Positions 1 to 10,147 of a DNA stretch of 64,000 bases are shown piece after piece. A program made the position numbers and the translations under genes. Below the pieces are notes generated by a model. The model did not search any database. It worked only from the letters and a program-made list of their open reading frames with translations, and was not told the DNA's origin. Positions within the stretch are counted from its first letter, which is position 1, and each line of letters begins with the position of its first letter. The stretch comes from Branchiostoma floridae. Its lineage: Eukaryota; Chordata; Leptocardii; Amphioxiformes; Branchiostomatidae. The stretch spans positions 12,032,098 through 12,096,097 of the forward strand of contig NC_049993.1 in NCBI RefSeq assembly GCF_000003815.2. The letters are read 5' to 3'.

Positions 1-137
1 TTGCGCACCTTGAAGCCAATACGATTCCACATAGCTGGGGCAACACGTAACATCTCACTTCTGGTAGCAGGATTCCGCATAGCTGTGACAGTACGTAACA
101 TCTCACTTCTGGTAGCAGGTACTAGTATGGCAGCCAT
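1..137 (-). pseudogene. 5' fragment of a 2OG-oxygenase first exon, cut by window edge
   Basis: On the minus strand an ATG (135-137) opens a frame that runs off the left edge. It matches the N-terminus of the copy at 662-930 and has the same upstream flank. It is a further member of the tandem Fe(II)/2-oxoglutarate oxygenase cluster; only the presequence-like N-terminus is visible. A 48-base in-frame tandem duplication (units starting at 23 and 71) adds 16 codons not present in the neighbouring copy. I cannot tell from this window whether the rest of the gene is intact outside it. Confidence 0.5.
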
Positions 138-561
138 GTTTGGCACCAGTGACCCATGTAAGGCAAAGTTGAATGACCTTTCAAGGTTATAAGGTGAGAT
201 ATTGCAAAAGACCGAAGATTGTTGAACTCATCGAAAATTCGAACTGTGAGAACCAGGCAACTATCCGTCCCCCTGACGTGTGCGGGATTGGCCTGCTCCG
301 CTTACACCGGAAGCCTGGCAGAATCGCACCTACCAGTGGATTTAAAAACAAACATTTGGTCGTAAACAATTGCAAGTCTATCTACTTGTTCCCTGCTAAC
401 TGCTGTCAGTAGTACGGTGTGCTCAAGAAGTGACCCATTCCGCGAGGCATGTCGCTTCCGGGTAGCACGGGTCAGGGGTCAATGATATTGTGTGACCTCA
501 ATGACACGATAGAAATGTGTGTGGTTCGTGTCAAAATGTGAACATCTATCAATTCATATTT

Positions 562-661
562 NNNNNNNNNNNNNNNNNNNNNNNNNNNNNNNNNNNNNNN
601 NNNNNNNNNNNNNNNNNNNNNNNNNNNNNNNNNNNNNNNNNNNNNNNNNNNNNNNNNNNNN
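562..661. other. Assembly gap (100 N)
   Basis: Exactly 100 unknown bases, the usual size for a gap of unknown length. It cuts the first exon of the oxygenase fragment at 662-930 and lies between two homologous flanks (about 140-560 and 935-1365), so the local assembly is suspect. Confidence 0.98.
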
Positions 662-930
662 TGAGACTACGGGTAGCCGTCCTTGGGCGGCTTGAGAAAC
701 TCGGGAAAGTTAGGACTAGCCGATCCAGGTAGCCATTTCCTTCCCCTAATCCGTGCCGGGTGGAGTTTAGCTTGGCTTCCCCAGTCAACGTGGGTCTCCA
801 CGAGGTTGACTTCGGTATCGAAAGACGTTGATACGTGATTATTGCGCACCTTGAAGCCAATACGATTCCACATAGCTGGGGCAACACGTAACATCTCACT
901 TCTGGTAGCAGGCACTAGTATGGCCGCCAT
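662..930 (-). pseudogene. Truncated 2OG-oxygenase first exon (TauD-like family)
   Basis: The minus-strand frame begins at ATG 928-930 (an in-frame ATG at 937-939 is also possible) and encodes an N-terminus rich in Arg with few acids. It then matches the intact copies through HVDW, HPARIRGRKWLP, FPEFL and PPKDGY before the gap at 661. No HxE metal motif and no exons 2-5 are visible; the sequence beyond the gap is already the upstream flank of the next copy. It may be a truncated pseudogene or a mis-joined haplotype. The family call rests on similarity to the two complete genes downstream. Confidence 0.6.
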
Positions 931-939
931 GTTTGACAT

Positions 940-2007
940 TCGTGACCCATGTAAGGCAAAGTTGAACGACCTTTCAAGGTCCTAAGGTGAGATACAGTAT
1001 TTCCAAAGACCGTACATTATTGAACTTATCTATAGGCAACTAGGCAACCATGTCCCCCTGATTTGTGCAGTACGGGACTTCAGCTAGGGAGTCCAGTCGA
1101 CATGTATTTCTCCTAGTTTTGCAGTTGCTCCTCTTACGCCAGATGCCTGACAATGTATCTTAACACAAACACTTGGTCGTAAACTTGTCTATTTGGTCTC
1201 GGCTTACGTTGTCAGTAGTACAGGGTGCTCAGGAAGTGACACATTCCGAGGCATGTCGCTTCCGGGTAGCACGGATCAGAGGACAATTGTAGTCTGCGAC
1301 CTCAGTGACACAATAGAAATGTGTGTGATTTTGTGCCAAAATGTGAACATTCATCAATTCATATTTGAAAATAGCAGCACTTCGTATAGGCCGAGCCACT
1401 AGCAATTATGTTAGATCTTTGTTCAGATAAGACAAAATTGATCAAAAAGTGTCCTGAATGGAGTTACCCTTAAAGATTTACTGCACTCTGCACTGTAAAG
1501 ATAAATACAATTGCATCGGTACAGGGAAAACAAAAGAAGGAAACAATGACGCAAATACTCCCAGGAAGAGTAGAAATTCAGTAACGTTGTATTGCCACAG
1601 TCCAGTACAAAAGCATATCACCCAAGCATTATTCACCAGTGAAAAAAAATCACATTTCTGTATCACACTAGTTATCCTCCTCCCCAAGATACGTACACAA
1701 TAACACCACATGACACTTGTATGGGGGGGGGGGGGGGGGGGGTCACCACCTGGTTCAGGCGCCGCATCTTGTCGAAAAGCTTATCATCCAAGCTTCATTC
1801 ACCAGTAAGGAAAATCACAAATGTTTGTCCAACGTCATATATCAACATAATATTTTACTATATCGTTCCACTTCTTGTCAAATCATTACATTTTCGACAT
1901 CGTTTATGTTCTATCAACTGTTCAGGTGCATTTTTTGGACTTAATCAATAGCGTGTCAGTTTATATGATACCGTTTGAAAGATTGACTAATGAAAACGGT
2001 TCTAAAC
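940..2007. other. Intergenic stretch, tandem-repeat flank of the oxygenase cluster
   Basis: About 935-1365 is homologous to 140-560, the 5' flank of the neighbouring copy, and about 1190-1450 resembles 4375-4660 upstream of the first complete oxygenase. Sequence at 1780-2000 resembles 5600-5830, the 3' flank of the second gene. So the duplication unit includes both flanks. A run of 20 G lies at 1723-1742. I see no convincing coding exon. Confidence 0.6.
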
Positions 2008-4338
2008 TCAGTAGTCCTCCGGATAGTCCTGATCCTGCATGGCCAAGGCGACGGCAAGTTTCCGCTTCCCGGTAAAGCCGAGTCTGGCATGCTGGCAGTA
2101 CATGTTGTTCAGGACCAGGAAGTCACCCTTCTGCATTTGGAAACCCATGGAAACCTGTCAACAGGAATAAAACGTCATACTCTCGTTTGCATTTGTATTT
2201 CTAGGAAGTATCTTGCATGTAGATAAGATACTAGTAGTCTACAGTCTACTTTATGGTGTCCAACCGCACTCCTGGTTAATAGAAGCTACTGACACCTTTT
2301 ACCTTTTGTTAAGGTTGTCAGGCTGTGGTTGATGTGTGAAACCATTCGTTATCTAGTTTGTGTCGCTTGACATGCTTGGTCCAGAACGAGGACACATTCC
2401 CTCGTACGGAAGCCTATAAGAAAACTACGTGAATCATCTGTGAACGGTTTAGTAGAAGCTGCAAAGTGTCCTCATACTATTAGGCTTTCATGCTACGTAC
2501 CTGCCAGTGAACATCCCGGATGTGCTGGAGAACTTCCGCCTCAATGTCGGTGCCGTCCCCATAGTAGGTGGTGAAGGGGAAGTGATGATCGGGGATGTCC
2601 TTGTCGAACCAGAGAGGGTTGGCTCTGAAGTATGATGCGTTATTACCATGGATGGCACAGAACCACAGCTTTTCTCCTGAAAAACAAATGATAATGACTT
2701 TGACGTTAACATGCGTTGCCTACGTTTCTTACTTTATGATTTATTTACCGGCATACGAGTTTATGCTTTCAAATTGAGTGTCGTGTGAGGTACAGCACCT
2801 TACATGATATCCTTCCAAATATCAAGAAAAACATATACAAGCTTTCAGAATTCAGACACATCTTCCCAACTTTATAAAAACCAAACCTCATACCCTTTAA
2901 GTATCGCTCACTGTGGTGTTTCTTTATTCAAAGAGCTATTGTTTTCCGACATGGCTTACAAACATGAAAATGTCAGATAAACCGAAAACTCCAGTACCAG
3001 TCATAACAACATGCTCTGTTCTCCTCCCCAGAATCACTATACTGAAATATGCTAACCTCTGTATGTAAGCATGGGTGGCATGGTGATCCACCATGATAGG
3101 TTGTCATCTTCCCACTTCCAGCTTGTGTTGTTCGCTATCAAGTGTTTCTCTACAGCAGCCCGGTCCTCGGTCTGGAACAACTAAAGTCCGTACAATGGAA
3201 AAACATGTTTACATTTGGAAGAGAAAATATCTTTCTGTTGTTGATATGTCTATGATGTTGCTCGTGTCGGTGATCTGAGAAATCATCAGGCCTTACCTTT
3301 TGCCAGGAGTTATATGCTCCAGGTGTGTGGGAGGGCAGGTGATGCCAGTACATCACTCCAAGCTTCTCAAACTTGTCCACCACGTCCTTGTCCAGACGAG
3401 GCAGGATTTCTCGCACGTCTGCGATCACAGTCTCGCCACCAGCACCGGGAGACGGCGGGTCCAGGCAGAAAAACATAACCTGGAAATTATGTTATGAATT
3501 TCACAAATAAAGCTTTATCTTATTTGGCATACTTAACATCCATTTCAGAAGAAATGAAAGGCAAATAGTTTTTATTGAACTGAAAGGACGAAAGCCTAGT
3601 CGCTGCAGGTACGATTGATTTGAAGACGAGTACACCTGCAGATACTTAGTTTACGTCTTTTTTTACCTCATTTGTTGTCGCTAGCTGTTCTCTGAAGAGT
3701 TTAAATTCAAACGCTCGCATATGGCTATGCTTTAGGTTTATTTCTTCGCTTACTACGTATACACTAACCTTTTCAGGGAAGTGTGGAGTGTATGCCATCT
3801 CATTATGGGGCTCAATGCAAAACTCGGGTGGCTCGTCGCTCGCCGTGTCCACCGCCTCAGCCAGCCTTTGTCTGATGCCGCTTCCCCCTTCGTAGTTGAT
3901 CAGCTTCAGGCCCAATTTAACCAACGCCCTTGAAAAATCTTCCGCTGTCACCAGAGGCAGGCCTCGGAAAAGCAAGGCGCCTTCCTTACGCCTTTCCAAG
4001 ACGTCCCGGATCACCTGTCGCATCGCTGGAGCACACTCCTCAGGAGAACAGTCGACCTTCTCCACGGGAGTAAAGACATGGACGTACCCGTCTTTAGGTT
4101 GAGCGAGGAACTCAGGAAACTTGGGACTGTGAGAACCAGGCAGCCATTTTCTCCCCCTGATTCGTGCAGGATGGGCCGTCAGCTGGGAAGCCCAGTCGAC
4201 GTGCGCTTCAACTAGTTGGAGGGCTGCTCCGTTTAGAGCGGAGGCCTGACAGAAACGCACCTTGTGAACCAGAGAAGCAAGAGTGGGGCCGCCACGGCTA
4301 AACATGAACATCCTGCCAGTGGATCTAAATGCATACAT
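2008..4338 (-). CDS. TauD/clavaminate-synthase-like Fe(II)/2-oxoglutarate oxygenase, copy 1
   Basis: Five exons on the minus strand, all GT-AG: 4338-3769, 3479-3297, 3171-3057, 2676-2501, 2154-2008 (1191 nt, 396 aa). The frame closes at every junction. Metal-binding residues are visible: HNE at about 178-180 (HxE facial-triad motif) and the distal His at about 370 in QHARLGF, with Arg379 as the likely 2-oxoglutarate ligand. Proteins of this family couple 2-oxoglutarate decarboxylation to hydroxylation; the substrate here is unknown. The N-terminus (MYAFRSTGRMFMFSR) is basic with no acids, so mitochondrial import is possible but inferred. The frame stays open into intron 1 after FPEK, but joining FPEK to VMFFCLDPP restores the family-like sequence. 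Its paralogue at 5849-8040 has identical lengths for exons 2-5. Confidence 0.85.
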
Positions 4339-4688
4339 TTTGGTAAGTAGTAAACAGGTCCAACAACTCGGTCACTGCTTACGCCGTCAATAAAACAGGG
4401 TGCTCAAAATGTGACCTATTCTGATGTTACTTCAGGCGAGCGCGGGTCAGGGTTCAGTGGTTGTGGCCTCGTGGGCGACCTCGTTTGGACAAAAGATATG
4501 TGTGTGAATTTGTAACGATATGTGGACATCTATCAAGTAATATTTTTTTTTACATTTATAGCAATTCAAAATAGTTGAGCCATGAGAAGCCATGGCAAGT
4601 CTTTGTTCAGATAGGAAAAAGTTGATCAAAAAGTACCATGGACTCAGTCACCCTAAAACAACTACTACACTATCAATGTTAATATTGG

Positions 4689-5504
4689 TAACATCCATTG
4701 GCATAATACCGGCCGGTTTACTGCAATTTCTCAAGCAATGCTAATTTGGCAAATGATCAACGCATCATTATCTCCAGTTACATGTTGCTGTTACAGCTTA
4801 CCTTTGCCACTTCTTCTGTATATATTATTTTGTCTCTCTTGTCCTGCTAAAAACGTAATATCGTAATTGGAACACACCGCGGAATTGCACGGAGAACGGG
4901 CGCGTGGTTGGAAGGGGGTGCAATAATACCGGCCGAACGAAACACGGCACAATTAACTGCCGCTATGTACCTTTATACATCCTCTGTTGTTCCTTCCTTT
5001 ACTGTTAGTAGTTGCACAAAACAAAAACCTGCATGAGCATACAAAAAGTCATGAGAAAATGGGCGTATACTGACAAGAATTTTCATTTAATTTTGGTCCG
5101 TCACAACCGCTATGACGTAAAACTTTACAGCTGGCGTAGCATTAAGAATGGCGGGAAAATGGCGGCGTACGTTCAATTTGACCCATTCAAGATTGCTGTT
5201 GAATCATGCTCCTCTTGTGCCGTGAGCACATGTGATTATTATCTACAAATCTGGCGATGAACATGACAGTGTGTTTGTCCCACGACGAGCTCGCCTGCCC
5301 CGAAAATGAACTGAAAACTTTTGGCCTTGTTGTCTTCGAATGCATTGTTATCGATGCTTTGTAAATGATGCATTGGACACCTAGATGTCTGAAGTGTGCA
5401 TACCTCAGAAATAACTATTGTTGCACGTGTAGATCTCTTTAAATTCCATTAGTTTTGATTGGCCGGTATAAGTCTTACGGCCGGTATTATGCCAATGCAT
5501 GTTA
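4689..5504. mobile_element. 816-bp TIR element, non-autonomous
   Basis: Inverted ends of about 27 bases: the left end reads TAACATCCATTGGCATAATA followed by CCGGCCG, and the right end is its reverse complement with one mismatch. A further ATACCGGCCG lies inside at about 4926. No transposase frame is visible and no clear target-site duplication. It sits between the two complete oxygenase genes and has no counterpart upstream of the second gene, so it inserted after the duplication. Confidence 0.55.
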
Positions 5505-5848
5505 TAGGCAAACAGCCGAACGAACGCAATGATGATGCAACTATCAACAGTGAGGGTACAAACAGTCACATTTATTGTATTTCCACAGTCCAACATATAC
5601 ATGCGGGTACCCAAACTAATCACCAGAGCATGAGTGCTACTGTTGAAAATTTTACATCCTTGTCTAATGTCATTGTCACATTGTCACCATTACAAATATA
5701 TAATGTTTTACTACGGCGTTCCACTCTATTTCATACCTGTCAAATCATTGTATCGTTCATGCTTCCATAATAACGATAAACTTTCGTAGACGGACTAATT
5801 ACTTGCCACTTGATAATTGAAAGACTGACTATTGGAAACGATTAAAAC

Positions 5849-6675
5849 TCAGTAGTCCTCCGGATAGTCCTGGTCCTGCATGGCCAACGCGATGGCAAGT
5901 TTCCGTTTACCGGTAAAGCCGAGTCTGGCATGCTGGCAGTACATGTTGTTCAGGACCAGGAAGTCACCCTTCTGCAGTTGGAAACCCATGGAAACCTGTC
6001 AACAAGAATAAAAAGTCATAACCTCGTTTACATTTGTATTTCTAGGATGTATCTTGCATGTAGATAAGATGCTAGTAGTCTAGTTCAACCGCATTCCTGA
6101 TCAATAGAAGCTACTGACACCTGTTACCTTTTGTTAAGGTTGTCAGGCTGTGGTTTAAGGTACGAAACCATTCGTTATCTAGTTTGTGTCGCTTGACACG
6201 CTTGGTCCCGAATGAGGACACATTCCTTCGTACGGAAGCCCGTAAGAAAACTACTTAAATAATCAGTGAAGGGTTTAGTAGAAGCTCCAAAGTGTCCTCG
6301 TATGCTTTCATTCCTACGTACCTGCCAGTGAACATCACGGATGTGCTGGAGAACTTCCGCCTCAATGTCGGTGCCGTCCCCATAGTAGGTGGTGAAGGGG
6401 AAGTGATGATCGGGGATGTCCTTGTCGAACCAGAGAGGATGGGCTTTGAAGTATGATGCGTTATTACCATGGATGGCGCAGAACCACAGTTTCTCTCCTG
6501 AAAAATAAAGGACAATGGCATTGACGGTCACATGTGTTGCCTACGTTTTTTGATGATTGTTGTACCAGTTTGTGCTTTCAAATTGAGTGTGCTTTCAAAT
6601 TGAGTGTCGTGTGAGGCACAGCACCTCACATGATAACAACATGCTCTGCATCTGGCCCCCTCCCCACAATCACTA

Positions 6676-6718
<43 letters not shown>

Positions 6719-8040
6719 TAACCTCTGTATGTTAGCATTGATGGCAGGGTGATCCACCATGATAGGTTGTCATCTTCCCACTTCCAGCTTGTGTTGTTCG
6801 CTCTCATGTGTTTCTCTACAGCAGCCCTGTCTTCGGTCTGGAGCGACTGAAAATGCATACAATTATAGTACTAGTAATACGTCCTTGTCTTTTGGAAGAG
6901 AAAATGCCATTATCTTGTTGTTCTTCGTGTCGGCGATCTAATAAATGAAATGATTAGCAGGTTCATACCTTCTGCCAGGATAGGTATGCTCCAGGAGTGT
7001 GGGAGGGCAGGTGATGCCAGTACATCACTCCAAGCTTCTCAAACTTGTCCACCACGTCCTTGTCCAGACGAGGCAGGATTTCTCGCACGTCTGCGATCAC
7101 AGTCTCACCACCAGCACCGGGAGACGGCGGGTCCAGGCAGAAAAACATTACCTGGAAATTACCATTTGAATTTAAAAAAAAAAAGCTTTATTTTAGTTGG
7201 CATACCTAACATCCATTTCAGGACAAATGAAAGGTAAAAAGTTTTTATTGAAGTAAAAGGACCAAAGCCTAGTCGCTGCAGGTGTGATTGATTTGAAGAC
7301 GATTACACCTGCAGATACTTAGTTTACGTCTTTTTTACCTCATTGATTGTCGATAGCTCTTCTCTAAGGAGTTTAAGTTTAAATGCTCGCATATGGCTAT
7401 GCTTTAGATTTCTTTCTTCGCTTACTACGTATACACTAACCTTTTCAGGGAAGTGTGGAGTGTATGCCATCTCATTGTGGGGCTCGATACAAAACTCGGG
7501 TGGATCGTCGCTCGCCGTGTCCACCGCCTCAGCCAACCTTTGCCTGACGCCGATTCCCCCTTCGTAGTTGGTCAGCTTCAGGCCCAGGTTGACCAAAGCC
7601 CTTGAAAAATCTTCCGCAGTCGCCAGAGGCAGTCCTCGGAAAAGCAAGGCGCCTTCCTTGCGCCTTTCCAAGACGTTCCGGATCACCTGTCGCATCGCTG
7701 GAGCACACTCCTCAGGAGAACAGTCGACCTTCTCCACGGGAGTAAAGACATGGACGTACCCGTCTTTAGGTGGTGCGAGGAACTCAGGAAACTTGGAGCT
7801 GTGAGAATCAGGCAACCTTTTTTTCCCCCTAATTTGTACAGGATGGGCCCCCAGTTGGGAAGCCCAGTCGATATGGGTTTCAACTAGTTGGAGAGCTGCT
7901 CCGTTTAAATCGGGGGCCTGAGAAAAACAAACCTTGTTAACCTTGGGATTTTTGGGCCCCTTGACGCCTGTAGGAGACAACCCCGTTGGGATTCTCCGTA
8001 ACGTCCCCCTTTTAGAAGCTTTCAAAAGTATGGCAGCCAT
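5849..8040 (-). CDS. TauD/clavaminate-synthase-like Fe(II)/2-oxoglutarate oxygenase, copy 2
   Basis: Five minus-strand exons: 8040-7441, 7151-6969, 6837-6723, 6497-6322, 5995-5849 (1221 nt, 406 aa). Exon lengths 183, 115, 176 and 147 are the same as in the copy at 2008-4338, and the introns also align. HNE falls at about 188-190, the distal His at about 380 and the Arg at about 389, so the active site looks intact. The N-terminus differs most: a Lys/Arg-rich stretch beginning MAAILLKASKRGTLRR, also presequence-like. The predicted role is a non-heme iron hydroxylase of unknown substrate. Intron 3 begins with an expanded (TA)n array directly after the donor. ATG 8038-8040 is chosen because the truncated copy at 662-930 also starts MAAIL. 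Confidence 0.85.
6674..6718. repeat. (TA)n microsatellite
   Basis: About 40 bases of alternating A and T lie in intron 3 of oxygenase copy 2, within a few bases of the exon-3 donor. The matching place in copy 1 has only a short AT-rich sequence. Confidence 0.95.
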
Positions 8041-8124
8041 GTTTGGATCTCGTGACTTATGTCAGGGAAAGACCTTTGACGTTGCTGAGGTGAGATATTT
8101 GCATAGGCCGTCAAACTCTGACTG

Positions 8125-8143
8125 CCCCCCCCCCCCCCCCCCC
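8125..8143. repeat. Poly(C) tract, 19 nt
   Basis: Uninterrupted C run upstream of oxygenase copy 2. Similar runs occur at 1723-1742 (20 G) and 30789-30808 (20 C). Confidence 0.95.
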
Positions 8144-8278
8144 GGCATGTGCAAATTGGTTCTGCTTCGCATTTCTAATCCTTACTCACGGCAGAAGCTG
8201 AGAAAAATACACCTTTTAGAGCTGAAGACCAAGGTTAGGGACAGACAGGAAAGTCTCCTACTATAATCAAAGCACAGA

Positions 8279-8508
8279 TACTGTAAATACATTTAAGTTC
8301 GCTTTAATTTCGCGGTAGGGGGAAAATTGACTTTTCTCGGTGGATTTAATTTCGCGGTAGCACCATGCACTGTAGTCTCTTACTGTTATGGAAAAATCTT
8401 CGCGGTGGTTTTAAATTCGCGGTGGTTTTGAATTCCACATAAGTGGTGAAGCGGCCGCCGCGAAAACCGCGAACATTAATCCGCCGCGAAAGTTTCTGCA
8501 TTTACAGT
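8279..8508. mobile_element. MITE with TACTGTAAAT ends, copy 1 (TCGCGGT family)
   Basis: Ends TACTGTAAAT... and ...ATTTACAGT are inverted. The body carries repeated TTCGCGGTGG and AATTTCGCGG blocks and is GC-rich. Two other copies lie at 48024-48222 (opposite orientation) and 62079-62289. The outer TA may be a target duplication of Tc1/mariner type. Non-coding. Confidence 0.75.
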
Positions 8509-10147
8509 TTTTTTTTTTATTCTGGTCGTAACAAGCCCAACAACTTATTAATGGGTTGCTTATTAATGCTTATAGAAATCTTTATTGACACGACAAAAGT
8601 ACAGCGACTTTCGTAAGGTCTATAAACAGACATATACATGTATGGATATATATGGGTATGAATAAGTCAACATATTATGCTTACGCTGTCCATGGCGCCC
8701 AAAACGTGACACATCCTGATGTCACCTCCTACTAGTTTGGCTTAAAGACATAGAGAAAACATCACAAAATAAAAGCCCGATAAAACGCCTAAAAACACGT
8801 CAAAAAGCCGAAACTGAAAAAGTATTCACTTCCGGGTAGTGCGTTGTGGGTGGGCTCCATAGGTATTACCATATTGTGCAAAGATATGTGTGTGATATTG
8901 CTATAATATTCAATTCAACTTTGACGTTTTTGCTCGTCCTCGTCCAAATAGCATGTAAAATGACCATAGGTGACTCAATTCTCTCCGGGGAGGAGGTTCG
9001 TCTCCGATGGTGGGACTGTTTGTGCATGTGCGTTCGCACCAACATGTATAACTACAGATCATTTTGATGGATTTGTTTGGATTTTGATATTTTGCTAAGT
9101 GATGATGTCCCGACGAAACGTAGTGATTTTAAGTACCGAATTCGAAGCAGTATTTTTAATTACTTCAGAATGTTTTACAGACTGATGACGCCCCTACCTT
9201 GAAGGTAGTGTGATACAGCCGATACATCAGTTGTTGTTTGCCTAATGTCTAATAGATATTCATGATAATATCTTGATATTTCTGATGTTTTGTTGTCCAA
9301 TGTAACTTTGTTTAGCGTTTTCTTACTAAACCATGGCGAAAGACAGAATACTACTTGTAGCAATATTCTTTACCTACAGAATGATTAAAAAAAATACCGA
9401 GCACTAAAAATCCTTGCCAAACCAGTCTTTGTTATCCACTTTATTCCACCCTTGAACACTGCTCAGCACCATCATCCAAGCTTCATCCATCAGAACATTT
9501 CCTTAATCCTACAGAATCCTTTTATTCATAAGTCTCTGTCCATTCCTTGAGTCCTTGTCTCTTGGACTTTAAACTTTCTCATTCTTCCATACTCCCATAC
9601 TTTCTGCAGCTCATGTCGCCGTGAGTACATATTACGCTCTACAAATTCATCACTTCTACCAGTCTCGTGCCTTTCACAGCTTATCTCTTGTGAATGTAGT
9701 CTGTGCTTTACAATCTCTCCTTGTCGGAGCCTTCACTTATGCTAACGACATTTCCAAACCGGACCCGGTCGGGCTGTTTGTCGAAACGAAAGATAGCAAT
9801 GTGTACATAAAAAAATATACACATAATGACAACGACTATTCTCTTTACGTCATCTGTAGTTCTGTGTCTTTTATATCATACTTTTCACTCCTGAATGCTG
9901 CTCGGCCGGGACCCGGTTGTAAATGTGACGTAGGCCTTATTGGGCCTCCTTCTCGAGGCGCCTGACGGGTGAAATGGCTTCTAGAAGCTTGATTTAGTCA
10001 GGCTATTGTGAGCGAAAATCTTTGTGCAAAAATCTTTGATATGGTATGATTTTGCATATTCATATAATGCAGATGTGTAGGGAAAAAAACATGAAGGAAT
10101 GTTTGTTGCAAGTTTATGACAATGGTTCTACTTGTCTTGCATAGAAG
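8509..10147. other. Intergenic stretch, no gene recognised
   Basis: About 8670-8850 keeps traces of the oxygenase-cluster flank (similar to 4375-4450). The remainder up to the TIR element at 9763 shows only short frames with no domain I recognise and no paired splice sites. The right end is the 3' flank of the adaptor gene that ends at 10148. Confidence 0.4.
9763..9922. mobile_element. Short TIR element with CCCGGCCGGGC-type ends, copy 1
   Basis: The left end GACCCGGTCGGGCTGTTTG is inverted relative to the right end GCTGCTCGGCCGGGACC. The interior (TAATGACAACGACTATTCTC, CTTTACGTC) matches the copy at 15551-15705. Both copies are followed by AAATGTGACGTAGGCCT. Non-coding. Confidence 0.6.

Noticed and set aside
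3667-3768. Exon 1 of oxygenase copy 1 extending to an alternative donor after ...ATTNE at 3667
   Set aside because: The frame stays open, but the donor at 3769/3768 after FPEK joins directly to VMFFCLDPP and gives the continuous family sequence. The 34 extra codons look like intron, though they are also open in copy 2.
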